Shown here: positions 13,846-21,446 of the stretch, piece by piece
Layout of the letters: each line of letters opens with the position of its first letter
Position numbering within the stretch: position 1 is the stretch's first letter
Assembly: GCA_016210325.1 (NCBI GenBank)
Contig: JACQUK010000050.1
Span: 1-35,667 of the forward strand
Direction of reading: 5' to 3'
DNA from: Chloroflexota bacterium
Lineage (GTDB): Bacteria > Chloroflexota > Dehalococcoidia > Lucifugimonadales > HRBIN23
Length of the DNA stretch: 35,667 nt
Program-made: the position numbers and the translations under genes
The notes under the pieces: generated by a model
The model's input: the letters and a program-made list of their open reading frames with translations, nothing else
Told to the model about the DNA's origin: nothing
Databases searched by the model: none

Positions 13846-14589
13846 TCAACTGCTGCGCTCCGGTACTTCCTCGGCAGGGACCATCACCACCGTGCTGCTC
13901 CAGGCCTGGTGTAGCGCCTGGGCCAGCACTGCCTGGCGGGGCTCCGGTACGTTCAGGACCCGATGGGCCGTCTTCGCCGCCAGCCGGGCCAGCAAGGGGC
14001 AGCCCTGCTGGAGCCGGCGCAAGGCCAGCCAATCGCCCCCCAGGAAAACCCGCTCGATGGTCGCCTCATGGGGCGAAAGCTTCTCCTGGGCCTCCTGGCA
14101 GGCCTCCTTCAGCAGCTCGTGTACCTGCTTGGCCCTGCGCCGTGCGAACCGCGGCGCTGAAGAGCCTCCGGCCCGCTGACGTCCTTGCACATAGCGGGTT
14201 CCGGTCTTGGACGCGATGAGGGCTTCGCCCTGAAAAAGGCCGATGGCATAGCCACCGCGGCGCAGCAGCACCAGGGCCACCTGGCGGGGCAACTCGAGCA
14301 TGGCCCGCAAGGGGCTAGCTTCCCACCGATGGTAGCAACTCGCCTCTGGGACTGGGAAGGGAGGCAACACAACGACCTGCCCGGCGGGGCTCCAGAAGAC
14401 TGCGGCCCCAGTCTCGGAGGACCCCAGGAGCCGGGCCAGGGTTGGACGGCCAGCGGCCCACGCCGCCACCTGAGAATCGCACGCGGCCAGGGTCTCCAAA
14501 GAGACCGGGGGCCGAAGGTAGGCCGTGATGCCGTCTGTTTCCCGGAGGGGTAGCTCGGCCAGGAAGCTCAGAAGCTGCTGCTTGGACAT
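13846..14589 (-). CDS. acVLRF1-like peptidyl-tRNA hydrolase (Vms1/eRF1-like)
   Basis: About 247 aa. It contains GYAIGLFQGEALIASKTGTRYVQGR followed by AGGSSAPRFARRRAKQVHELL, close to the 'GTRYVQGR...AGGxSxxRFARRR' phrase of the Vms1-like release factor 1 (VLRF1) group, which has an eRF1 domain-2 fold. A helical end follows (KEACQEAQEKL, then AHRVLNVPEPRQAVLAQAL). These enzymes are thought to release nascent chains from peptidyl-tRNA during ribosome quality control. The Gln that follows Gly-Gly in many relatives, by analogy with GGQ, is not obvious here (GGSSAPRF). I chose Met at 14589 because the ORF-track start lies inside a repeat. Family call from memory, moderate. Confidence 0.65.
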   Translation of the reverse strand: MSKQQLLSFLAELPLRETDGITAYLRPPVSLETLAACDSQVAAWAAGRPTLARLLGSSETGAAVFWSPAGQVVVLPPFPVPEASCYHRWEASPLRAMLELPRQVALVLLRRGGYAIGLFQGEALIASKTGTRYVQGRQRAGGSSAPRFARRRAKQVHELLKEACQEAQEKLSPHEATIERVFLGGDWLALRRLQQGCPLLARLAAKTAHRVLNVPEPRQAVLAQALHQAWSSTVVMVPAEEVPERSS

Positions 14590-14631
14590 CTGCTGGACCT
14601 GCAACGGGTCGGCGCTCCTTCTTGGAGTCCG

Positions 14632-14886
14632 TCCGGAAACTGGGCTTTCGACCCCACCCACCAGGGTGGGGCATCATGCCGCCCCCCATTATGGTCTTTG
14701 ACAAAAAGGATAGCAGTTTTCCTGTCATTCTGAGGGAGTCCCGACCGTATCGGGACGACCGAAGAATCTCAGGCTGTTCTGAGACTCTTCGCTTCGCTCA
14801 GAGTGACAAATAAAGCGGCCCAGCCCTGTCACTGCATTTACTCAATGACTATCAGGCGGTGGCTGAGCGAGTTTCCGGACAGCTTC
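14632..14886. repeat. Dispersed inverted-repeat element, family A, long copy
   Basis: Left end GTCCGTCCGGAAACTGG and right end CGAGTTTCCGGACAGCTTCT are inverted (shared core GTCCGGAAACT). The left part carries CCCCACCC-ACCA-GGGTGGGG, matching the compact copy at 2777-2846 in inverse orientation. The right end matches that copy's other end (AGAAGCTGTCCGG). A second repeat of different sequence is nested inside (14723-14808). About 255 bases, no coding capacity. It fills the gap between the acVLRF1-like gene and the protease terminator. Confidence 0.65.
14723..14808. repeat. Nested short palindromic element, family C
   Basis: Ends TGTCATTCTGAG and CTCAGAGTGACA are inverted with one mismatch. 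Inner stems GTCCCGA-CCGTA-TCGGGAC and GAAGAATCTCAG/CTGAGACTCTTC add symmetry. This 'TCATTCTGAGgga...CGAAGAATCTC' type is one I associate with intergenic repeats in Dehalococcoidia and other Chloroflexota genomes. 86 bp, non-coding. Confidence 0.65.
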
Positions 14887-14940
14887 TGGGCCGGCTCTCT
14901 ATGGCCGCCCGTCCACGGCCCTATCCTACAGCAGCCCGGC

Positions 14941-14977
14941 AAAAGAAGAAGGGCCACATCGGCGGTGGCCCTTCTTC
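14941..14977 (-). terminator. Rho-independent terminator of the protease gene
   Basis: On the minus strand GAAGAAGGGCCAC-CGCCGAT-GTGGCCCTTCTTC is a perfect 13-bp stem followed by TTTT. It lies 28 bases after the subtilase stop. Good classical terminator. Confidence 0.85.
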
Positions 14978-15005
14978 GACCCGTGCTTCTCAGAGAAGAC
15001 TGGAG

Positions 15006-16274
15006 CTACAGTGGCTGGACGCCAGTCGTAGCCTCCTGGGCGTCCACCAGGCCGTACCCGTACAGGTTGTCGCGCCCCGCTGCGCCCAGGTCGTCGGCAC
15101 TACCCTGAAGGGCGGCCCTGACCTCAGCAGCGCTGTACTGGCCGTCTCCGTTCAGGTCATACTGCGGCAGCACCGGTGCAGCCAGCACCAGGGCTGCGGA
15201 CCCAGCCACATGCGGCGACGCCATGGAGGTGCCACTGATGGTGCTGTACACGGTCCCCTTCCAGGTGGAGAGGATGCTGACGCCGGGGGCAGCCAGCTCC
15301 ACGGCCGGCCCGGTGCTGGACCACGAGGGCCGGGTGTTGCTGCTGTTGGTGGCCGCCACGGCGATGACAGAAGCGTACTTGGCGGGGTAAATGACGGTGT
15401 CGCCGCTGCCGTCGGCAGTGCCGGAGTTGCCTGCCGCCGCCACCACCACGATGCCGGCGGCGTAGGCTGCGTTGACCGCCTGCTCCAGAGAGCCGGTGGG
15501 GCAGTTGCAGCCCAGGCTCATGTTGATGACCTGCATGTTGTTGTTGATGGACCACCAGATGCCGTCTACCACATTGCTGAGGGAGCCTGAGCCGTTCCTG
15601 TCCAACACCTTGACGGCATACAGGCTGGCTTGCGACGCAACGCCAATGACGCCAATGTCGTTGTCTGCTGCGGCAACGGTGCCCGCCACATGGGAGCCGT
15701 GGCCGTTGTCGTCGTCCCACTTGCTGGGGTCAACCCTGCCTCTGATCGCAACAAAGTTCGTGCCCCCCTTGATGTTGGGAGCAAGGTCCGGGTGGCTCTT
15801 GCTGATGCCCGTGTCAATGATAGCGACCTTCACCCCGGTCCCCTTGCTGGTGGACCAGGCCAGGTCGGCATCAATCTGGTTGACGCCCCAGGGCAGGACC
15901 TCCGCCGGTTGAGAGATCGGACCTGGCTTCTTGGGCCCCAGGGCAGCCGCTTCTCCCGGCAGGAGCTGGACCGCCACGTCTCGCTCTACTCTGGCCACAC
16001 CGCGGGCCTGGCCCAGGGCTGGGATGGCCTCCTCTGGCAACAGAACCACGAAGGCTGTGAATGGCGTGTTCTGCAACTGCTGCTGCACCACCGCGCCGCG
16101 GGCCAGCAAGGTGCCCTCGGCTGCTACGTTGGCCACACCGTCCTGGAAGGCCACCAGGACACGCACTGGCCCGCCCAGGGCTGGCCTGCCCGGGCCTGCC
16201 GTGGTCAGGAAAACCAGGATGCCTACTATGGCTATAAGGAGTGCTTGCCCGGCTCGCTTTGCTTCGTGACGCAT
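15006..16274 (-). CDS. Secreted subtilisin-like serine protease (S8)
   Basis: 422 aa. A signal peptide (ALLIAIVGILVFLTTAGPGRPALG) is followed by an inhibitor-I9-like propeptide (about 35-100: VRVLVAFQDG, FTAFVVLLPEEAI, VARVERDVAV). The S8 domain has the triad Asp in VAIIDTGISKSHPDL, His in NGHGSHVAGT and Ser in GTSMASPHVAG, plus the oxyanion Asn in AAAGNSGT. After the catalytic Ser there is a canonical EF-hand-like loop DLNGDGQYSAAE, which would bind Ca2+. It should act outside the cell in protein degradation. The start has GGGGAAGTGAGCT upstream. A strong terminator follows the gene. Confidence 0.9.
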   Translation of the reverse strand: MRHEAKRAGQALLIAIVGILVFLTTAGPGRPALGGPVRVLVAFQDGVANVAAEGTLLARGAVVQQQLQNTPFTAFVVLLPEEAIPALGQARGVARVERDVAVQLLPGEAAALGPKKPGPISQPAEVLPWGVNQIDADLAWSTSKGTGVKVAIIDTGISKSHPDLAPNIKGGTNFVAIRGRVDPSKWDDDNGHGSHVAGTVAAADNDIGVIGVASQASLYAVKVLDRNGSGSLSNVVDGIWWSINNNMQVINMSLGCNCPTGSLEQAVNAAYAAGIVVVAAAGNSGTADGSGDTVIYPAKYASVIAVAATNSSNTRPSWSSTGPAVELAAPGVSILSTWKGTVYSTISGTSMASPHVAGSAALVLAAPVLPQYDLNGDGQYSAAEVRAALQGSADDLGAAGRDNLYGYGLVDAQEATTGVQPL

Positions 16275-16343
16275 AGCTCACTTCCCCCTTTCTCCACCCG
16301 GCCGCGGCACAAGAATGGCCCCGCCGCAGTCACATTAGCATAG

Positions 16344-16374
16344 ATTGTAGACCCGCCCATTTCGGGGATGTCAA
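16344..16374 (-). promoter_or_regulatory. Possible promoter of the protease gene
   Basis: On the minus strand TTGACA (16369-16374) is followed after 19 bases by TACAAT (16344-16349); TCTACA gives a 17-base spacer instead. Position fits a leader of about 60 bases before the protease start. Spacing is not ideal. Confidence 0.4.
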
Positions 16375-16455
16375 GATGCCGAATGGCCTAGAAAAGGTTA
16401 CTGAACGGGGTATCATTGCCTCGGAAAGCGGGGTACCAACAGGAGGAGGCACAAC

Positions 16456-16481
16456 CCGCACCCTTCCCGGGATGGGTGCGG
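16456..16481 (-). terminator. Hairpin after the iron operon
   Basis: CCGCACCC (16456-16463) and GGGTGCGG (16474-16481) form a perfect 8-bp stem with a 10-base loop. On the minus strand it starts six bases after the ATPase stop. The T-tract is poor (GTTGTG), so it may be only a partial terminator. Confidence 0.45.
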
Positions 16482-16486
16482 AACGC

Positions 16487-17560
16487 TCAGCGCTCCCACG
16501 GACTCAGCCCGGCTCCCGGCGGCAAGGAGCTGCCGTTGACGAAGCACAGCGGCAGGTGGGCCGGGTTCAGTCGGACCTGGACCCGGAGGCCCACGGGGTA
16601 GTCCACGGTGTGGGGCTGGAGGCAGTGCACCACCAGGCCGGAATCCAGGGCTACCTGGTACAGGTAGAAGGCACCCTGGAACACACGGCCGACGATCTGG
16701 CCCTGTCCTTCCTCGGCGGGGCGGAACAGCAGGTCGTCCGGGCGCACCATGACCTCCACGGTATCGCCCGGCCCGACTGCCGAGAGGGGGGGAAGAGGTC
16801 CCACTTCGGTGAGCAGGGCCCCATCTGAAGGGTGCGCGGGCAGGAAGTCTGCCATGCCCATGATGCGGGCCACGAAAGGCGTCTGTGGCGCGTGGAAGGC
16901 CCGCTCCGGGGTGTCCACCTGCTCCAGCCTCCCCTGGTTCATCACCGCAATCATGTCCCCCATGAACAGGGCTTCTTCCTGGTCGTGGGTTACGAAAATG
17001 ACCGTGACCTCGCTGGCCTTCAGAATCCTCTTGATGTCCTCCCTCACCTGGGCGCGGAAGCGGGCGTCCAGGTTGGAGAAGGGCTCGTCCAGCAGCAAGA
17101 CCTTCGGGTCAGGGGCCAGGGCCCGGGCCAGGGCCACCCGCTGTTGTTGGCCTCCTGAGAGCTCGTGGGGCAGACGCCCCTCCATGCCAGTAAGGCCCAC
17201 CAGGGCCAGCACGTCCCGCACGCGGTCGCTCCGCCCCCTGGGCAGGCCGAAAGCCACGTTCTCTCGTACGGTCAGGTGCGGGAACAGGGCGTAGTCCTGG
17301 AACACCATGCCCACGCGGCGCTTCTCAGGGGGCACAAAGGCGCCAGGCCCCACCACCAACTGGCCACCCACCTCAACCGCGCCAGAGTCAGGGGCCTCAA
17401 ACCCGGCGATGAGCCGCAAGACGGTAGTCTTGCCGCACCCGCTGGGGCCCAGCAACACCAGGACCCGCCCATGCTCCAGATCCAGGTCCAGCCGGTCCAC
17501 GGCCACCACGGGGCCAAAGGCCTTGCCCAGGCCGCGACAGCGTACCACGACTCCACTCAC
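16487..17560 (-). CDS. fbpC: Ferric iron ABC transporter ATP-binding protein
   Basis: 357 aa. The Walker A is LLGPSGCGKTTVLRLIAGFE, the Q-loop MVFQDYALFPHL, the ABC signature LSGGQQQRVALARAL, the Walker B LLLDEPFSNLDA, and the H-loop FVTHDQEEALFM. The C-terminus holds a TOBE-like domain (VEVMVRPDDLLFRPA). This is the FbpC/CysA/PotA type; iron specificity is inferred from the operon. Start is GTG at 17560, overlapping the permease stop (GTGA), so the two are coupled. The 723-aa ORF in the track is a fusion of this gene with a shadow of the permease and is not real. Confidence 0.88.
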   Translation of the reverse strand: MSGVVVRCRGLGKAFGPVVAVDRLDLDLEHGRVLVLLGPSGCGKTTVLRLIAGFEAPDSGAVEVGGQLVVGPGAFVPPEKRRVGMVFQDYALFPHLTVRENVAFGLPRGRSDRVRDVLALVGLTGMEGRLPHELSGGQQQRVALARALAPDPKVLLLDEPFSNLDARFRAQVREDIKRILKASEVTVIFVTHDQEEALFMGDMIAVMNQGRLEQVDTPERAFHAPQTPFVARIMGMADFLPAHPSDGALLTEVGPLPPLSAVGPGDTVEVMVRPDDLLFRPAEEGQGQIVGRVFQGAFYLYQVALDSGLVVHCLQPHTVDYPVGLRVQVRLNPAHLPLCFVNGSSLPPGAGLSPWER

Positions 17561-19191
17561 CGTTGTCGCTCTCCCTCTCCCAGCATTAGCAGAGCGGTGG
17601 GGACAGCAGCCACCAGGAGCAGCAGCAGCGCAGGCGCCGCCGCCCGTGCAAAGAAGGCTGCCTCGGCGGCTGACCAGATGGAGGTGGCCAGGGTCTTGAA
17701 CCCGATGGGGCTTAGTAACAGCGTGGCCGGCAGCTCTTTCATGGTGGTCAGGAACACCAGGGCAGCGCCGGCCAGAATCCCCGGGCGCACCAGCGGGACC
17801 ACCACGGTGGCCAGCACCCTGGTCGGCGAGTGCCCGAGGGAGCGAGCGGCCTCCTCCAGGCTTGGGTTGACCTGGAGCAGCGATGCCCGTGCTGCGCCCA
17901 CGGCCTGGGGCAGGAAACGCACGACGTAGGCGAGCACGAGGAGCCCCAGAGTCTGGTACAGGAACGGGGCGAAGTTGGCCCCGAAGAATACCAGCGCCAG
18001 GGCGATAACGATGCCCGGCAGGGCAAAGCCCACGTAGGTGGCCCGCTCCACCAGGGCGCTGACGCGGCCGGGGTAGCGGACCAGCAGGACGGTCACTGGT
18101 AGCGCCGCTGCCACCGTGGCCAGCGCCGCCAGGGCCGACACGTAGAGGGAGTTGGCCGCCGCCTGCCACACCAGCCGGAGGGGCTCCCCCGCCGCCAGGC
18201 CACGTGCCAGCCAGTAGGCGAGGACAGCCACGGGCATAAGAAGGGCGGCGCTTACCAGCAGTGCGCAAAACCCCAGGGCGGGCCAGCGCCAGTGCCCCAG
18301 GGCTACCGTCCGCGGCGGACGGAGGACTCCCACGGTGCTGCGGTGGTAGCGGGCCTTCCCCCGGGTCCGGGCCTCCAGCACCAGGAGGGCGGCGGCCAGG
18401 GCCACCAGCACCAGAGAGAAGACGGCGGCCAGCGTCCGGTCGAAAGAGGACTGGTACTGGAGGTAGATAACCCGGGTGAAGGAGTCGAAGCGCAGCAGGG
18501 ACACGGCGCCAAAGTCGCTCAGGGTGTAGAGGGCCACCAGCAGCGCGCCGGCCACGATGGCGGGCCGCAGGTGAGGCAGCACCACCCGCCGGAAGGTGTG
18601 CCAGGGGCCCTGTCCCAGGTTGCGGGATGCCTCCTCCAGGGCCGGGTCCAGGCCCCACAGCGCCGCCCGGACACTGAGAAGCACGTAAGGGTAGGTGAGC
18701 AGGGTCAACACCAGTGCAGCGCCAAAGAAGCCGTAGATCTCCGGCAGCCGCTCCACCCCAAAAGGACGCTCCAGAAGCTGCTGAAGCATCCCGCGTGGGC
18801 CCAGGGCGGCCACCGCTGCCAGGCCCCCGACGAAGCTGGGGATGCCCAATGGGAGCACCGTAGCCACCGCCCAGAGCCGGCGCCCAGGCAGGTCGCTACG
18901 CACGGTCAGCCATGCCACCGGCACCGCAATGGTCACGGCGCCGAAGCTCACCGTGGCGGCCAGCAGCAGGGTACGGCCCAGGACCTCCAGGGTGCGTGGC
19001 TGCCACAGGAGTTCCAGCGCCTCGCCGCCGGCGGATACGGTCCGCACCATCAGGTAGGCCAACGGCAACACCATGGCCGCTGCCACCAGGATGGCGGGCG
19101 CCAGCACCGCCCAAGGCGGCCTGGGCACCCGCAATCCCCGCCGCTGCGTTGGGACCACCCCCTGTGCGGCGGTCCGTTCAATGATTGCCAC
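17557..19191 (-). CDS. fbpB: Ferric iron ABC transporter permease, two-domain
   Basis: 544 aa with two BPD_transp_1 units in one chain, as in FbpB/SfuB. The two EAA loops are EEASRNLGQGPWHTFRRVVLPHLRPAI in the first half and EEAARSLGHSPTRVLATVVVPLVRPGI in the second. About 12 hydrophobic helices. It moves Fe(III) given by the binding protein, energised by the ATPase. Start is a GTG; AGGAGG lies about 12 bases upstream, rather far. A gap of 133 bases separates it from the FTR1 fusion upstream, with no clear promoter or terminator seen. It probably belongs to the same transcript. Confidence 0.88.
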   Translation of the reverse strand: MAIIERTAAQGVVPTQRRGLRVPRPPWAVLAPAILVAAAMVLPLAYLMVRTVSAGGEALELLWQPRTLEVLGRTLLLAATVSFGAVTIAVPVAWLTVRSDLPGRRLWAVATVLPLGIPSFVGGLAAVAALGPRGMLQQLLERPFGVERLPEIYGFFGAALVLTLLTYPYVLLSVRAALWGLDPALEEASRNLGQGPWHTFRRVVLPHLRPAIVAGALLVALYTLSDFGAVSLLRFDSFTRVIYLQYQSSFDRTLAAVFSLVLVALAAALLVLEARTRGKARYHRSTVGVLRPPRTVALGHWRWPALGFCALLVSAALLMPVAVLAYWLARGLAAGEPLRLVWQAAANSLYVSALAALATVAAALPVTVLLVRYPGRVSALVERATYVGFALPGIVIALALVFFGANFAPFLYQTLGLLVLAYVVRFLPQAVGAARASLLQVNPSLEEAARSLGHSPTRVLATVVVPLVRPGILAGAALVFLTTMKELPATLLLSPIGFKTLATSIWSAAEAAFFARAAAPALLLLLVAAVPTALLMLGEGERQR

Positions 19192-19324
19192 GAGGCGCCA
19201 TGTCCTCCTCTTTGCCTGGTGCAGAGCATTGTACCTTAGAGCGTGCTGACAAAGGTGACCATGCCCAACTCATTGTCCCCGTCGTTGCCTGTGCGGTTGC
19301 ACCACGCTCCTTCTTGGGCTTCAG

Positions 19325-21445
19325 CTACGTCAGGTCAATCACCGTGCCCGAGGCGTACCACTGGAGCCAGATGAACAGGATGGTGACCAGGGTCAGGCCC
19401 AGGGGCACCCCGCTGGCTATCGCTCGGAGCGGGCCCCGGCTCTGGTTGCGCAAGATAGAGACGCCCAGGATGACGCTCCAGATGAAGCCGATGGCCAACA
19501 AGACGGCGGCCGCGGGTTGGACAATGCCAAAGAACTCCAGGGCGTCGTCGCCAAACGCGATGACCGCCGCGCTGAACTCTACGGGCAGGAAGATGTAGCC
19601 AAACACCGTCAACGCTTTGCGGAAGGAGATACCCGCCAGCGGCGCGCTGACGGCGCAGATGGCCACGTAGGCTATGGTGGTAAGCGCTATCATGCCGAAG
19701 AACAGCAGAGGCCAGGGGAGCCCCGCCAGCGCCACGGAGCGGTGCCCTGTAGCCATGTACATGCCCAGCAAGCTGGCAACAAAGAGGGACTCCCAGAGGT
19801 CCGGGGCGTAGGGCTTCAGCAGCTCGGCCCCGGGGAAACGCCAACCCAGCTTGAGGGAGGCTCTCTCCGGCGGACAGTTGGTGGCGCAGGCCCAGCACTT
19901 GAGGCAGTAGCGGTTGGACTCCAGCCGAGAGGGGTTGAGATAGGCCGGACAGCGGCCAGCCAGGGCAGTCCCTCTCAGACAGGGCTTGTCATGGCAGGAG
20001 GCGCAGACCGCCAGGTCAGCTCGAAGGGCCAGGGGGCTGAGGCGGGTTATCCGGGCCAGCCAGCCTCCCACTGGGCAGATGTAACGGCACCAGGTGCCCC
20101 GGCGGAAAAGAAAGCCCACGGCGACGGCCAGAGCCAAGATGACCAGGAACATGATGGCCCCGTAGCGAGCAACGGTCTGGACCGGCCACCACTTGACGAA
20201 GAAGGTGATGAGGATAAAGGCGACGGGAAGGAGCCAGCCGATGCGCATGTACGGCTGGATGGGCGAGCCCTTCCGGGTGAGCCTCTCCACCGGGACCCTG
20301 GCCCAGTCAGTGACCAGGCGCAGCGGGCAGAGGTTGCCGCACCAGAGTCGCCCCAGGAGCACCGTCCCCAGCGAGAGCAGGGGTAGCCAGGCAATCCACA
20401 TGACGAAGTTGAACAGGTTGTTCTCGTTCTCTTCACCCAGGAAGGGGCCCCATCGTAGCATTCCCTGATTGTTGAAGGGGCCGACATCTATTCCAAAGAG
20501 GGCCACAGCCAGCAGAAGCACCAGCGTAAGGCCCATGAGGGCTGGCACCAGGGTTGTGAGGCGGGGCCAACGCAGGACACGGTACAGGATGTGCTGGTAG
20601 CCCGACCCAATGGGCGAGAACGGCTCCTCATACCTTCCCTCCCTGGGCCTGCCTCCCAGGTCCACGTATAGCGCCACCACCAGGGCCACGTACCCTAGCC
20701 AGAAGATGACCTGGAGCAGAGACGGCGTTGCGGTGTAGCCCACCAGGACCCCCAGCACGGCACCCACACCCACGGTCTCTGACAACAGGTGGGAGGTGTC
20801 CCAGACCGCTATGGTGCCGGGGAAGATGCCTGCCGCCTGGAAGGCCAGGGTGGCCTTTCCCACAAGGCCAGCGGCGAACACCAGCAAGATGATGGTGGTG
20901 ACCCTGAAGAAAACGCGGAGGTCCAGGTAGCGGCTGCCCCCCTTGTAGACCACGTACCCCGCCAGGGCGGCAATACCGAACCCTGTAGCCGCCCCAGTAA
21001 TCACCCCCGGCCCACCGCTGCTGCTGGCGATAGCGGATAGGTACAGGACCGTCTCAGCCCCCTCCCGGAACACGGCGAGAAAGGCCAGAGTGGTAATCGC
21101 CAGGGTGGAACCTTTCCCCAGGGCGGCCCTGGCCTCTCCCTGTAGCGACTTGGCCATGTTGCGGCCCTGCTTACCCATCCACCAGAGGACATAGGTGAGG
21201 ACCCCAGCGGCAGCCCACATGACCACACCCTCGAAGACCTCCTCTGGCCGTCCCGCAAGGCCTCCGATGGTGAGGAACAGGGCCGTTCCCAGCAGCCCAC
21301 TGGCGGCCACCGCCAGCCCAACGCCAAGCCACACGCTGGGGAAATAGTGGCGGTTCTTGGTCTGGGCCAGGTAGGCCAGCAGGATGCCAATCACCAGACT
21401 GGCTTCCAGAGTCTCCCGCGCCGTGACCAGCAACGAAGCGCCCAT
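19325..21445 (-). CDS. FTR1 iron permease fused to a 4Fe-4S polyferredoxin (FtrC-FtrD-like)
   Basis: 706 aa, a fusion. Residues 1-250 are an FTR1-type permease with two R-E-x-x-E iron motifs (RETLE near residue 10 and REGAE near 127) and about seven helices. Residues 330-600 are a NosR/CcoG/FtrD-like membrane ferredoxin: WCGNLCP, WCRYICP, then cysteines in CASCHDKPC and CLKCWACATNCP, enough for two [4Fe-4S] clusters. About six more helices surround them. In FtrABCD systems of other bacteria, FtrC (FTR1) and FtrD (polyferredoxin) are separate proteins. Fusion suggests that electrons are moved to or from iron during transport. The start is one base after the stop of the binding-protein gene (TAGCATG), so they are coupled. 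Length is far above a typical FTR1 protein. Confidence 0.88.
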   Translation of the reverse strand: MGASLLVTARETLEASLVIGILLAYLAQTKNRHYFPSVWLGVGLAVAASGLLGTALFLTIGGLAGRPEEVFEGVVMWAAAGVLTYVLWWMGKQGRNMAKSLQGEARAALGKGSTLAITTLAFLAVFREGAETVLYLSAIASSSGGPGVITGAATGFGIAALAGYVVYKGGSRYLDLRVFFRVTTIILLVFAAGLVGKATLAFQAAGIFPGTIAVWDTSHLLSETVGVGAVLGVLVGYTATPSLLQVIFWLGYVALVVALYVDLGGRPREGRYEEPFSPIGSGYQHILYRVLRWPRLTTLVPALMGLTLVLLLAVALFGIDVGPFNNQGMLRWGPFLGEENENNLFNFVMWIAWLPLLSLGTVLLGRLWCGNLCPLRLVTDWARVPVERLTRKGSPIQPYMRIGWLLPVAFILITFFVKWWPVQTVARYGAIMFLVILALAVAVGFLFRRGTWCRYICPVGGWLARITRLSPLALRADLAVCASCHDKPCLRGTALAGRCPAYLNPSRLESNRYCLKCWACATNCPPERASLKLGWRFPGAELLKPYAPDLWESLFVASLLGMYMATGHRSVALAGLPWPLLFFGMIALTTIAYVAICAVSAPLAGISFRKALTVFGYIFLPVEFSAAVIAFGDDALEFFGIVQPAAAVLLAIGFIWSVILGVSILRNQSRGPLRAIASGVPLGLTLVTILFIWLQWYASGTVIDLT

Positions 21446-21446
21446 G

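Noticed and set aside
14859-15590. 243-aa plus ORF and others over the protease
   Set aside because: Antisense to the subtilase, whose motifs are unambiguous.
16487-18658. 723-aa minus ORF as a single gene
   Set aside because: The first half is a shadow of the permease frame; the ATPase begins at GTG 17560 with its own overlap and motifs.
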